Below are positions 9,106-18,261 of a stretch of 64,000 nucleotides of DNA, piece after piece (positions within the stretch are counted from its first letter, which is position 1; every line of letters starts with the position of its first letter). Position numbers and translations under genes: made by a program. Where the stretch lies: the NCBI RefSeq assembly GCF_005405405.1, contig NZ_BJDZ01000005.1:1-64000 (forward strand), given 5' to 3'. The notes below the pieces were generated by a model. The model was not told where the DNA came from. It did not search any database and saw only the letters and a program-made list of their open reading frames with translations. This stretch comes from Lactiplantibacillus plajomi. Lineage in GTDB: Bacteria; Bacillota; Bacilli; Lactobacillales; Lactobacillaceae.

Positions 9106-10329
9106 TCAATCACTTTTTGAATCCGCTACCATCCGTGCAAAATCAAGTAATTCGGCTCGTTCATTTTTCACTTTTCCGTTGATAACGGCGGCTAAGCAGG
9201 CCGCCAAAATTTGACCCATTGCCGGTCCCGGTGTAACCAGGCCCGCGCGCAGTAAGTCCCCGCCGTTCACAGCTAATTCGTGCTTATCGTGAATCGGGAG
9301 TGCCGAGTAGGCTTGGTCCAGCTCAGCCTGTGATTGGCCGAAGCCCAGTAGCGTTGCGACCTGGTTAGCGGTTTTTAAAGCCGTGTGGCCAACGTCGAAG
9401 TTCTCACGGGCCGTCAGTCGTCCGTACGCTTTTAACGCCGCTAACGCGTGGCTAGCCGCCTCAACGTGCATAATCAACTCGTTGCTGGTTTTCCAAGCCT
9501 TTAATAGCCGACTAATTTGCTGCCGCTCGCGGCAGCCGGTCAGCCAAGCCATCAGCGTCCAAGCACTAGCCGTGTCGGGCAGTTGCCAATCCGGTAAGTC
9601 GCACAAGGTGACTAACGCTGCACGCTGGTCCGCCATTTTCGGCATGTAACGGTACAAGTCGGTCGCTAACAGCGCAGCTAGCCCGCGCTTAGGGGCTTGC
9701 CCCGTCAAAAGCTTTTCCCACTCGACCCGGGTTCGTTCGACCGCAATCTTACTTAATAAGGCCGCGTTATCCTGAATTGCCCGTTCAGTCGTGGATTCAA
9801 TATCGAAGTCCAGTTGACTGGCAAAGCGGATCGCCCGCATCATCCGTAGTGCGTCTTCGTGAAAACGGTCTTCGGCCACGCCGACCGCCCGCAAGACACC
9901 GGCCTTCAAATCGGCAAGTCCGTCAAATAAATCAACGACTTCCCCGGAAGTCTTCATGGCCAGCGCGTTAATCGTAAAGTCGCGGCGCTGCAAGTCTTGT
10001 TGTAACGACCGGACAAAGGTGACCGAATCCGGCCGCCGGTAGTCCTGATAACTCGACTCAGTCCGAAAAGTCGTCGTTTCGTAACCGGTACCGTGGTCCA
10101 AAATCATCACGGTGCCGTGCTCGATCCCGGTATCAACGGTTCGCTTGAACAGCGCCTTGACCTCGGCCGGAAAGGCGCTGGTCGCGATGTCCACGTCGTG
10201 CAGCGGTTTGCCTAGAATCGTATCCCGCACGCAACCACCAACGAAGTAGGCTTCGTAACCGGCCGCGGTAATCGTGTCGAGCACCGGGCGGGCCGCCTCA
10301 AACTCTGGTGGTAACTGGGTCAAAATCAT
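9106..10329 (-). CDS. cca: CCA tRNA nucleotidyltransferase
   Basis: A 407-residue class II enzyme that adds or repairs the CCA end of tRNAs. The nucleotidyltransferase head shows FVGGCVRD and HDVDIATSA (the metal-binding Asp pair), RRDFTINA and the flexible-loop region, followed by the RNA-binding neck and body with [15 protein letters not shown] and [12 protein letters not shown]. Its start overlaps the dapB stop in an ATGA, a sign of translational coupling. Length is normal for Firmicutes. Confidence 0.95.
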   Translation of the reverse strand: MILTQLPPEFEAARPVLDTITAAGYEAYFVGGCVRDTILGKPLHDVDIATSAFPAEVKALFKRTVDTGIEHGTVMILDHGTGYETTTFRTESSYQDYRRPDSVTFVRSLQQDLQRRDFTINALAMKTSGEVVDLFDGLADLKAGVLRAVGVAEDRFHEDALRMMRAIRFASQLDFDIESTTERAIQDNAALLSKIAVERTRVEWEKLLTGQAPKRGLAALLATDLYRYMPKMADQRAALVTLCDLPDWQLPDTASAWTLMAWLTGCRERQQISRLLKAWKTSNELIMHVEAASHALAALKAYGRLTARENFDVGHTALKTANQVATLLGFGQSQAELDQAYSALPIHDKHELAVNGGDLLRAGLVTPGPAMGQILAACLAAVINGKVKNERAELLDFARMVADSKSD

Positions 10330-11111
10330 AGTAAGTGCTCCAAACCGACGAACAGTTCGTGGTATTGGTTAACCTTTTCAACCGCCACTTTAACCCCGGT
10401 CATAAACGAAATCCGGTCAAACGAATCTTGCCGAATCGTTAACCCTTCACCGGGGCCGCCAAACATGACTTCTTCGTGAGCGACTAAGCCGGGCAGCCGA
10501 ACCGCGTGAATCCGCATGCCTTCATAATCGGCACCGCGGGCTCCCGGTAAGGTTTCGGTCGCCTTCGGGTTACCTTGTAGCTTCGGCTTGCGAACTTCAG
10601 CAATCTTTTTGGCCGTACTGATGGCCGTCCCACTTGGCGAGTCGATCTTATCATCGTGGTGCATTTCAATGATTTCAACGTCCGGGAAGTACTTGGCCGC
10701 CTGTTGGGCAAATTGCATCAGCAATACGGCGCTGATCCCAAAGTTCGGGGCGATCAGGCCGCCGACCTTTTTCTCCTTAGCCAATGCCTGTAAGTTCGAA
10801 ACTTGTTCGTCAGTCATCCCGGTGGTCCCGATAACCGGTGAAATACCGTGATTCAACGCAAAGGTCGCGTTTTCGTAAACGGCAGTCGGTACCGTAAAGT
10901 CGATCCAAACGGTCGCGTTAGTATCGATGGCGTCCAGTGAATGGAACGCGGGCACGTCCTGACCCTTAAAGCGGTCGTCTTCATTTAAATTCTTATCCTG
11001 ACTACGGGCGTCGTAAACCCCGACCAAGTTAAAATCCGGGGTATCGATCACCATTTGAGCAGCCGTACTACCCATCCGACCCTTATAGCCGGCAACAATT
11101 ACGTTTACCAC
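10326..11111 (-). CDS. dapB: 4-hydroxy-tetrahydrodipicolinate reductase
   Basis: A 261-residue enzyme of the diaminopimelate/lysine pathway. The N-terminus [12 protein letters not shown] is the NAD(P)H-binding loop; the catalytic motif [15 protein letters not shown] supplies His-His and Lys. The start is GTG at 11111, placed 7 bases after a perfect AGGAGG; an upstream reading frame would span that site. It overlaps cca by 4 bases. No other dap gene is nearby, so DAP synthesis genes are dispersed. Confidence 0.95.
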   Translation of the reverse strand: MVNVIVAGYKGRMGSTAAQMVIDTPDFNLVGVYDARSQDKNLNEDDRFKGQDVPAFHSLDAIDTNATVWIDFTVPTAVYENATFALNHGISPVIGTTGMTDEQVSNLQALAKEKKVGGLIAPNFGISAVLLMQFAQQAAKYFPDVEIIEMHHDDKIDSPSGTAISTAKKIAEVRKPKLQGNPKATETLPGARGADYEGMRIHAVRLPGLVAHEEVMFGGPGEGLTIRQDSFDRISFMTGVKVAVEKVNQYHELFVGLEHLL

Positions 11112-11206
11112 AAAAATTCCTCCTAAATAGTTCAATCTAATTATATTTTAACAGACCCGCGCAGGTTTCGGCACTATCACGTTGCCGATTAACCGAAATC
11201 TAGGCA

Positions 11207-11240
11207 AACAAAAAACGTTGGTCGCGTGGCCAACGTTTTT
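11207..11240 (-). terminator. Intrinsic terminator after the HAD phosphatase gene
   Basis: On the minus strand AAAACGTTGG and CCAACGTTTT enclose a short loop and a T run follows. It separates the HAD gene from dapB. Confidence 0.8.
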
Positions 11241-11252
11241 ACGCACTATTTG

Positions 11253-12050
11253 TTAAATAAACAGGTCCAGCGTTGCCAAGACCCCGTCATGGTTATTATC
11301 AAGTGCCGTGACGTAGTTGGCCACCCGTTTAACTTCCGGAATCGCATTCAACATCGCGTAGCTGTATACCGCGTCACTCAGCATTTCGATGTCGTTGCCG
11401 TTGTCACCAAAGGCCGCCGTTTCGGCCTTACTGATCTGCCAATGGTCCTGTAAATAGGCTAAGCCCGCCGCCTTATTCACGTGCGGTGGAATGACGTCCA
11501 AACCATTACCACCACTGACGGTCGCCCGCAAGCGGCCGGCAAAGTGCTGATTAATGGCAGCTGCGTGGGCGTTGGCGTCGCCGTCTTCCCAGCTAAAATT
11601 AGCCTTATAAATATGGTCATCGACGTCCTTTAAATCGTTAACAATCGTGATGTCACTTAAAAAGTACCGCATCGTCGGGTCATCGTCTTGGGGCCGAATA
11701 TAGCCACCGTGGCGCCCCGATAACGACCGCCGCGCCCCGATTAGCCCGGGCGTCGTATCAATGTACGTTAATAACTCGTGTAATAGCGGTAAGGCGATCA
11801 GGCTTTCATGCAGAACCTGCCCGCGACTATCCATGATCAGACCGCCATTTTCAGCGACGTAGGTCAAATCACCCTGGACCCCGTCAAACACGTCGACGCA
11901 GTGTTGGAGTTGATTCCCACTCGCCACGACAAAGTGTTGGCCCTGCGCACTTAGTTGATCCAACTGGGCTTGAAAACGCGGCTGGTCAAACTGCCGGTCA
12001 TCGCGCAAAAAGGTGCCGTCAATATCACTGGCAAAGAGTTTAATTTGCAT
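11253..12050 (-). CDS. Cof-type HAD-IIB family phosphatase
   Basis: A 265-residue haloacid-dehalogenase-type hydrolase. The nucleophile motif FASDIDGTFL is at the N-terminus (Asp9, Asp11) and FGDNGNDIEM is the C-terminal metal motif. Between them is a type IIB cap. Members dephosphorylate sugar phosphates, flavin or other metabolites; the substrate cannot be read from sequence. The start at 12050 follows AGGAAGTGG and places the nucleophile at the usual distance. Confidence 0.9.
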   Translation of the reverse strand: MQIKLFASDIDGTFLRDDRQFDQPRFQAQLDQLSAQGQHFVVASGNQLQHCVDVFDGVQGDLTYVAENGGLIMDSRGQVLHESLIALPLLHELLTYIDTTPGLIGARRSLSGRHGGYIRPQDDDPTMRYFLSDITIVNDLKDVDDHIYKANFSWEDGDANAHAAAINQHFAGRLRATVSGGNGLDVIPPHVNKAAGLAYLQDHWQISKAETAAFGDNGNDIEMLSDAVYSYAMLNAIPEVKRVANYVTALDNNHDGVLATLDLFI

Positions 12051-12105
12051 CGCATCCACTTCCTGACTATTAGTTATTAAGTTCATTGTATCAAACTAAT
12101 AATGA

Positions 12106-13374
12106 TTAGTAACCCTGGTCCTCGTAATCCTCCAACATCGCAACCATTTCGCCGTCTTCCGGTACGATCTCCAAGTAGTTCCGCAACGCGGCGACCGCCT
12201 GTTCGGCCATGCCCGCTTCACGGAAAAAGTAAATAGCGGGTTTCAGGAAGTCTTCATTATGCTCAAAGAACGGGTAGGCCGCCAAATAGTTTTCCTTAGC
12301 CGCCTTAAAGTTGTCCAATTGGTCATTGGAAACGGCCAGGTTCCAATAAAACTGCGGGTCAAATTCGTTACTTTGTAAGTATTGATCTAACAGATCCACG
12401 TTATCCTGGAAACGTTCGCGTTGCACTAATAAGTTCGAAAGTTCTAAGACGGTCGTTAAATTATCGGGATCGATACTTAATCCTTCCCGCAGGTACTTCT
12501 CGGCAAGCTCTTGATCGTCCAATTTCAGCGCTAAGCGGGCCGTTCGCAAGTAAAGCTGCTCGTTATACTGGTCAACGGCTAACCCTTCTTGCAGCGTCAA
12601 TAATGCCGCGTCTAACTGATGGAGCTGTTCCTGAGCTTCTGCTAGGTACGGGTAGACCGAGGCGTACTGGGAATCCTGTTCCCGTAATTTATTGAACGTA
12701 TCGATGGCCTTACGCGGTTCGTTTAATTGTAAATAGGTGAAGCCCAATTCAAAGCGACTGTCCGGTGTTAGCTTGGCGGGTTTGATTTGTTCCAGGTAAC
12801 CAACGGCCTGTTCAAAGCGGCCGGCTTCGGCGTAGCTCACACCCAGTCGTTCCACCAAGTTAACCCGTGAAATTTCTAAATGCCCACGCTTGATCAGGTT
12901 CAAATAGAAATTAATGGCCTTATTATAGTTCCGAATTAAGAAATAAAACTCCGCCAGTGCAAACGCGACAATCGGTTCGTCGGGCGCCAATTTATAAGCC
13001 TCAATCAGCTTTTGCTCACTTACTTCGAATAATTCCTGGGTCTGGTACAGGTCGGCCTCCACTAACAAAGCCTGAACGTAGGCCGGCGAATCCGGCTTGA
13101 CCTGGTGTAAGTAGTCTAACGCGAGGTCGGTGTCACCCTCGTCGATTGCGACGTCGGCTAAGCCGGTTTTCAAATCATCTTCGTCCGGATACTTTGCCAG
13201 TAATTTTTTATAAGTCCGCGCCGACTGCTTTAAAAAGCCCAGCCCGTAAAGTTCTTCAGCCAAACTGAACAGCGTGTCGTCATCGTCTTTTCGTAACGCC
13301 CACGCAAAGTGCTTCTTAGCCGTTTCCAACTGACCGCTGGAAAGCGCGGCCAACATTTTTTCTGAGTAAGACAT
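12106..13374 (-). CDS. Tetratricopeptide-repeat protein
   Basis: A 422-residue soluble protein made almost entirely of helical TPR units, with repeated pairs such as AYKLAPDEPIVAFALAEFYF and YLREGLSIDPDNLTTVLELS. There is no catalytic domain, signal peptide or membrane helix, so it is probably a protein-binding scaffold, like the YpiA family of Bacillus found near aroE/qcr or hbs loci. AAGGAGTGG lies 5 bases before the ATG at 13374. It follows the HU gene and its terminator. Partner proteins are unknown. Confidence 0.88.
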   Translation of the reverse strand: MSYSEKMLAALSSGQLETAKKHFAWALRKDDDDTLFSLAEELYGLGFLKQSARTYKKLLAKYPDEDDLKTGLADVAIDEGDTDLALDYLHQVKPDSPAYVQALLVEADLYQTQELFEVSEQKLIEAYKLAPDEPIVAFALAEFYFLIRNYNKAINFYLNLIKRGHLEISRVNLVERLGVSYAEAGRFEQAVGYLEQIKPAKLTPDSRFELGFTYLQLNEPRKAIDTFNKLREQDSQYASVYPYLAEAQEQLHQLDAALLTLQEGLAVDQYNEQLYLRTARLALKLDDQELAEKYLREGLSIDPDNLTTVLELSNLLVQRERFQDNVDLLDQYLQSNEFDPQFYWNLAVSNDQLDNFKAAKENYLAAYPFFEHNEDFLKPAIYFFREAGMAEQAVAALRNYLEIVPEDGEMVAMLEDYEDQGY

Positions 13375-13498
13375 ACGCCACTCCTTCAATGTAAAGCGTT
13401 CAACGAATACTTGCTACTCGCTGAAGCGCCCACGTTTTAATAATTTCCGTTAACCGATCGTGGTTAATCCGATTAATAATCATACCGCAAAAGACACC

Positions 13499-13532
13499 AA
13501 AAAAGCCAGTATAACGTTTGCTATACCGGCTT
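13499..13532 (-). terminator. Intrinsic terminator after the HU gene
   Basis: On the minus strand GCCGGTATA and TATACTGGC pair, one pair being G-T, and six T follow. It lies 22 bases beyond the HU stop. Confidence 0.8.
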
Positions 13533-13554
13533 AAAAGTTTGCACTTTAATGGAA

Positions 13555-13830
13555 CTATTTAACTGCATCCTTTAAAGCTTTCCCCGGCTTAAACGCAGGT
13601 ACTTTGCTTGCAGGAATTTGGATTTCATCACCAGTTTGTGGGTTACGGCCCTTACGAGCAGCACGTTCACGTACTTCGAAGTTACCAAATCCGATCAGTT
13701 GAACTTTTTCACCCTTTGCAAGAGTGTCTTGGATTGATGCAAAGACTGCGTCAACTGCAGCGGTTGCGTCTTTCTTAGTTAAGTTAGTTGCAGCAGCAAC
13801 GTTGTTAACTAATTCAGCTTTGTTTGCCAT
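13555..13830 (-). CDS. hup: HU family DNA-binding protein
   Basis: A 91-residue nucleoid protein. It bends DNA non-specifically as a dimer. The HU signature [21 protein letters not shown], which forms the DNA-gripping arm, is complete, and the C-terminus [18 protein letters not shown] is typical of lactobacilli. The codons used are those expected for a highly expressed gene. It stands alone between a strong promoter (13958-13986) and a terminator, with a leader of roughly 120 bases. Confidence 0.97.
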   Translation of the reverse strand: MANKAELVNNVAAATNLTKKDATAAVDAVFASIQDTLAKGEKVQLIGFGNFEVRERAARKGRNPQTGDEIQIPASKVPAFKPGKALKDAVK

Positions 13831-13957
13831 GTTTGATTCACCTCCCCTTTACAGAGTGAAGATGTAGAAGTCTTTTTTAGTTTGACGTACATCCAGATGA
13901 TCATTTTTGAGTGGTCCAAAAATGAGAGAAACGATGACAAGCACCATTTCTTCATCA

Positions 13958-13986
13958 AAGATAGCATAGGAATGCTGTAATGGCAA
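13958..13986 (-). promoter_or_regulatory. Promoter of the HU gene
   Basis: On the minus strand TTGCCA, a 17-base spacer and TATCTT form a good sigma-A promoter. The start codon is about 130 bases downstream, so the mRNA would have a leader of about 120 bases in which I see no strong hairpin. Confidence 0.65.
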
Positions 13987-14083
13987 GCTTTTTTAGGGTT
14001 TTTGCCCAAAATCACCGAAATGAGCGATAATTATTTACAAGCGTTCTCAATTATGCTAAAATGCCGTCTTCACGCGGTTTAGC

Positions 14084-15394
14084 CTACTTTCGGCGCCGCT
14101 CGATCATGTGGATCGGTGTCCCGGTAAAACCAAAGGCGTTTCTAATTTGATTTTCCAAGAACCGCTCGTATGAAAAGTGCATCATATCTGGGTCGTTAAC
14201 AAAAACGACGAAGGTCGGCGGCTGAATGGCCACCTGGGTCGCGTAGTAGACCCGCAGGCGCTTCCCGTTATCACTCGGCGTCGGGTTCATGGCAATGGCG
14301 TCCATAATCACGTCGTTTAAGACGGAAGACTGAATCCGCCGGGTGTGGTTGGTGTGGACCTTCTTGATCAGCGCGGGCAACTGGCCCAGCCGCTGAGTGG
14401 TCTTTGCCGAAACGAAGATGATCGGTGCGTAGCTCAGGTAAACAAACTGGTCACGGATGTAAGCTTCAAACTCCTGCATCGTGTGGTTATCTTTCTTAAC
14501 CAAATCCCACTTGTTGACCACGATAATGATCGCCTTACCCGCTTCGTGGGCGTAACCTGCGACCCGCTTATCCTGCTCGCGAATCCCTTCTTCACCGTTG
14601 ATAACGAAGAGGGCAACGTCACTATTATCAATCGCCTTTAACGCCCGCATCACACTATAGCGTTCGGTGTTTTCGTAGACCTTACCCTTTTTACGGATTC
14701 CGGCGGTATCGACCATGACGAACCGGTCCCCGTCCTCGTCGGTAAACTTCGTATCGATCGCATCCCGGGTCGTTCCGGCCACGTCCGACACAATCACCCG
14801 GTCTTCACCTAATAAAGCGTTCACGATGGAGGATTTACCAACATTGGGCCGACCAATTAAGCTAAAGCGAATCGTGCCGGGGTCGTCTTCACCGCTCTTA
14901 TCCGGAAAGTTCTTAATCACGGCGTCGAGTAGGTCCCCAAGACCAATCCCGTGCGCTCCGGATAACGGGTACGGATCGCCAAAGCCAAGCGAGTAAAAGT
15001 CGTAGATTTCCGACCGCAACTCGGGATTATCAACCTTATTTACCGCGAGCACGACCGGTTTATTGGACCGGTATAAAATCTGGGCGACGTGTTCGTCAGC
15101 GTCGGTAACCCCTTCTTTGATGCTGACCAAATAAATGATCACGTCGGCCTCATCGATTGCGATTTCGGCCTGTTCCGTTATTTGCTTAATAAACGGTGCG
15201 TCTTCAATGTCGATCCCACCGGTATCAATTAAACTAAACGGCTGACCTAACCACTCACTATTCGCATAGATTCGGTCACGGGTGACCCCCGGCGTATCTT
15301 CGACGATTGAGATCCGGTCACCGGCAATCCGGTTAAAAATCGTTGACTTACCCACGTTTGGGCGCCCAACGATGGCGACAACTGGTTTTGCCAT
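14084..15394 (-). CDS. der: Ribosome biogenesis GTPase Der (EngA)
   Basis: A 436-residue protein with two tandem GTPase domains and a KH-like C-terminal domain, needed for 50S subunit assembly. G1 motifs GRPNVGKST (domain 1) and GRPNVGKSS (domain 2), G3 motifs DTGGI and DTAGI, and G4 motifs NKVD and NKWD are all present. The C-terminal RRRK tail is usual. GGGAGGAA precedes the ATG. It follows the S1-protein gene and its terminator, in the same order as cmk-ypfD-engA of Bacillus. Confidence 0.97.
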   Translation of the reverse strand: MAKPVVAIVGRPNVGKSTIFNRIAGDRISIVEDTPGVTRDRIYANSEWLGQPFSLIDTGGIDIEDAPFIKQITEQAEIAIDEADVIIYLVSIKEGVTDADEHVAQILYRSNKPVVLAVNKVDNPELRSEIYDFYSLGFGDPYPLSGAHGIGLGDLLDAVIKNFPDKSGEDDPGTIRFSLIGRPNVGKSSIVNALLGEDRVIVSDVAGTTRDAIDTKFTDEDGDRFVMVDTAGIRKKGKVYENTERYSVMRALKAIDNSDVALFVINGEEGIREQDKRVAGYAHEAGKAIIIVVNKWDLVKKDNHTMQEFEAYIRDQFVYLSYAPIIFVSAKTTQRLGQLPALIKKVHTNHTRRIQSSVLNDVIMDAIAMNPTPSDNGKRLRVYYATQVAIQPPTFVVFVNDPDMMHFSYERFLENQIRNAFGFTGTPIHMIERRRK

Positions 15395-15430
15395 CTTAAT
15401 TCCTCCCTTACTTCAAAAAATCATATTCAT

Positions 15431-15470
15431 AAAAAAATATCCTTCAAGGCAAGCTTGAAGGGTATTTTTT
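15431..15470 (-). terminator. Intrinsic terminator between the S1-protein gene and der
   Basis: On the minus strand AATACCCTTCAA and TTGAAGGATATT pair, and seven T follow. It lies about 17 bases after the S1-protein stop. Confidence 0.75.
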
Positions 15471-15486
15471 CAACAGTCAATGATGA

Positions 15487-16773
15487 CTAGTTGTCATCGT
15501 TGTGTTCGGCTTTCTTCAATTCGTTACCGATCAAATCACCTAACGTAAACCCACTTTGTTCTTCAGGCGCGTTAGCCGTTGAACGTTCGCTAGCAGTCCG
15601 GTTGTCGCGATTGTTGTTACGACGACGGTTGTTGCTTGGACGACGTTCTGCTTGGCCTTCTTCACCTTCAGCAGCTTGTGGCTTTTCTTCTAAGGCTTTG
15701 ATTGATAAAGCTAAACGCTTTTCGTCAGGACGAACATCTAAGACCTTAACTTTAATTTCCTGACCAACCTTTAAAACGTCGTTAGGCGTTGCAATGTGTT
15801 GGTGTGAAATTTGAGAAATGTGAACTAAACCTTCAACGCCAGGGAAGACTTCAACGAAGGCCCCAAAGCTAGTCAAACGTTTAACTTTCCCATCAAGAAC
15901 GGCACCCTGTGGCGCTTTTTCTTCAATACCATCCCAAGGTTCTGGTAAGGTCGCCTTGATTGATAATGAAACCCGTTCGCGGTCAGCGTCAACGGATAAA
16001 ATCTTAACCTTAACTTCTTGGCCAACCTTCAAGACGTCGGCTGGCTTTTCAACCCGTTCGTATGAAATTTCTGAAACGTGAACTAACCCGTCAATGCCAC
16101 CAAGGTCAACGAAGGCCCCAAAGTTGGTCAAACGAGCAACCTTACCTTCAACCGTTTCACCGGCAGTTAAGGTCTTCAACGCTTCTTCACGTTGTGCTTC
16201 ACGTTGCTTTTCAACAACGGCACGGTGTGATAAAATCAGGCGATTTTCGCTTGGTTCAATTTCAATAATCTTAAGTTCAAGTTCCTTGCCCTTATAGGCG
16301 TTTAAATCTTCAACGTAATGATCATCAATCATTGAGGCAGGGATGAAGCCACGAACACCAGCGTCAACGACTAACCCACCCTTAACAACTTGCGTAACCG
16401 GGGCTTTGATCGTGTGACCCGCTTCGTATTCTTTTTCAACATCGTCCCAAACTTTGCGAGCTTCTAACCGACGATGTGACAGTAAGTAACTGCCGTTTTC
16501 TTTGTCGCTGCCAATCCGAGAAATGACAACCAAGTCTAAGACGTCACCAACTTTGGCAACTTCATTGACATCGTTAACCCGTTGCGTTGAGAGTTCTTTC
16601 AAAGGAACGACCCCTTCAACCCCGGTACCTTGGATACCAACAATAACTTGCTTGTCGTCGTCAATTGCTAAGACTTCACCCTTAACAACGTCACCGACGT
16701 TAACTTCTTCAACGCTGTTTAAGGCGTCCAAAAGTTCTTTTTTCTCATTTTGACTGTTTTCGTTTTCACTCAT
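15487..16773 (-). CDS. rpsA: 30S ribosomal protein S1 homologue (YpfD-type)
   Basis: A 428-residue RNA-binding protein with four S1 domains (about 22-90, 108-172, 193-262 and 278-348). The third and fourth carry the clear motifs TNFGAFVDLGG-DGLVHVSEIS and TSFGAFVEVFPGVEGLVHISQIS. The C-terminal 70 residues are disordered and rich in Arg, Asn and Glu. In Firmicutes this protein is shorter than the six-domain E. coli S1 and its ribosome association is less firmly established. An Arg/Asn cluster near 375-395 could add RNA affinity. AGGAGGA precedes the ATG. Confidence 0.92.
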   Translation of the reverse strand: MSENENSQNEKKELLDALNSVEEVNVGDVVKGEVLAIDDDKQVIVGIQGTGVEGVVPLKELSTQRVNDVNEVAKVGDVLDLVVISRIGSDKENGSYLLSHRRLEARKVWDDVEKEYEAGHTIKAPVTQVVKGGLVVDAGVRGFIPASMIDDHYVEDLNAYKGKELELKIIEIEPSENRLILSHRAVVEKQREAQREEALKTLTAGETVEGKVARLTNFGAFVDLGGIDGLVHVSEISYERVEKPADVLKVGQEVKVKILSVDADRERVSLSIKATLPEPWDGIEEKAPQGAVLDGKVKRLTSFGAFVEVFPGVEGLVHISQISHQHIATPNDVLKVGQEIKVKVLDVRPDEKRLALSIKALEEKPQAAEGEEGQAERRPSNNRRRNNNRDNRTASERSTANAPEEQSGFTLGDLIGNELKKAEHNDDN

Positions 16774-16863
16774 GCAAATTTCCTCCTGTCAACAATAACT
16801 CTAACCTATATCATAGCTGAAAATGATATGAAAAGCTAGCTAAAAGCATTAAGTTAATGCAAT

Positions 16864-17547
16864 TTAGATTGTTGAACTTTGTTTTTTGATAATTTCTGCG
16901 ATCGTTGTAACCACTTCTTCAATTGACATCGGGGTCGTATCGACCTCGATAGCGTCTTGCGCCTTCGTCAAAGGTGAGACCTTGCGCGTCGAATCTTTAT
17001 GATCACGCAATTCGATTTCAGCCTGGAGCTGAGCCAAGGGCGTCTCGATGCCCTTTTTAATGTTTTCCGCGTAACGGCGCTTGGCCCGTTCCGCTGCCGA
17101 CGCAACCAAGAAAATTTTGACCTGGGCGTGCGGTAAAACGGTGGTGCCAATGTCGCGACCGTCCATTACGATCCCACCGGCCGCAGCCATTTCGCGCTGC
17201 TGGTCGGTCAAGATGGTCCGGACTTGCGGTAAGGCCGCAATCGTGGAGACGTTATTGGTCACGTCCGGTTGACGAATGGCCATCGTAATATCCTGGTCGT
17301 TAGCAAAGACTAACTGATCGGGGTCTCCGGGTTTAAAGCCGATTTTTAACGACTGCATTGCCGCGGTAACCGCCGCTTCATCAGACAAATCGACGCCCCG
17401 CTGCATCGCCCAAAAGGTAACGGCCCGGTACATCGCACCGGTGTCGACGTAAATGTACCCAAAGCGCTTTGCAACGAGCTTAGCCACGGTGCTTTTACCC
17501 GCCGAAGCCGGCCCGTCAATGGCAACTTGTAGTGCTTGTTCAGCCAT
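16864..17547 (-). CDS. cmk: Cytidylate kinase
   Basis: A 227-residue enzyme phosphorylating CMP and dCMP. The P-loop IDGPASAGKST, the DTGAMYRAVT motif and the GRDIGTTVLP motif are diagnostic. GAGGGTAAG stands before the ATG at 17547. The gene lies 32 bases after the LysM gene and upstream of the S1-protein gene, a conserved cmk-rpsA neighbourhood. Confidence 0.96.
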   Translation of the reverse strand: MAEQALQVAIDGPASAGKSTVAKLVAKRFGYIYVDTGAMYRAVTFWAMQRGVDLSDEAAVTAAMQSLKIGFKPGDPDQLVFANDQDITMAIRQPDVTNNVSTIAALPQVRTILTDQQREMAAAGGIVMDGRDIGTTVLPHAQVKIFLVASAAERAKRRYAENIKKGIETPLAQLQAEIELRDHKDSTRKVSPLTKAQDAIEVDTTPMSIEEVVTTIAEIIKKQSSTI

Positions 17548-17579
17548 TAATCTTACCCTCACTATTTAAGATTCATGTT

Positions 17580-18200
17580 TTAACGGACACGTAACCGTTG
17601 TCCCGCCGAAATCGTTGCTCCCGACGACAAACCGTTTAATTCCAACAGTTTGTCCACCGAGATACCCGCATTAGTCGCGACCCGGTAAACACCCTGACCG
17701 GCTTCTACCGTGACGTACTTCTTTCCGGATTCTGATTCGGAAGAACTGCTGCTACTGCTACTACTGCTGTCCTCAGTGCTCGCAGCGTCCTTCGATTCGG
17801 AACTAGCAGCCGCTTTACTAGCTGATTTAGAACTAGCTAGTGCCAGACTACTACTCTTAGACGCAGCTTTTCGCTTAGCGGCGGCCTTGGATGAGCTTTT
17901 CGACAGCGCATCATCCGTGTCCGCGACAACGCTCGAAGACTTCTTAGAACTGGAACTCGCAACCTGTTCGGTTCGTTGCGGATTATTGAGCGAATTTTTT
18001 TTCACCAAAAAATACCCAATTGGTGCAATGGCGAGCAACAAAATTAAAACCACTAAAATGGTGGTTAACTTTGAATTACTAGTATCTTGTTTGCGTTTTT
18101 GAGTTCGCGATAAATTGCCCGAGTCGTCCCGATCGTCTTCAAAAGTTTTATCCCAAGGTTTATCATCTTGGGGTTTTTTATTATCATTTTTTTGACTCAT
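17580..18200 (-). CDS. LysM-domain membrane protein with Ser/Ala-rich stalk
   Basis: A 206-residue protein with a charged cytoplasmic N-terminus (about 1-43), one membrane helix (about 44-66), a long Ser/Ala/Lys-rich low-complexity stalk (about 75-158, including ten consecutive Ser), and a C-terminal LysM domain (about 162-206, YVTVEAGQGVYRVATNAG). The LysM would hold peptidoglycan while the N-terminus sits in the cytoplasm, so the protein could link wall and membrane. GAGGAGG precedes the ATG. The position between recQ and cmk recalls ypbE of Bacillus. The Ser run is coded by alternating AGC/AGT and may vary in length. Confidence 0.88.
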   Translation of the reverse strand: MSQKNDNKKPQDDKPWDKTFEDDRDDSGNLSRTQKRKQDTSNSKLTTILVVLILLLAIAPIGYFLVKKNSLNNPQRTEQVASSSSKKSSSVVADTDDALSKSSSKAAAKRKAASKSSSLALASSKSASKAAASSESKDAASTEDSSSSSSSSSSESESGKKYVTVEAGQGVYRVATNAGISVDKLLELNGLSSGATISAGQRLRVR

Positions 18201-18261
18201 AGGGGGTTCCTCCTCAAAAAACTTTCACCCAACATTGTACCATAACCCGAAATTCTTTTGT

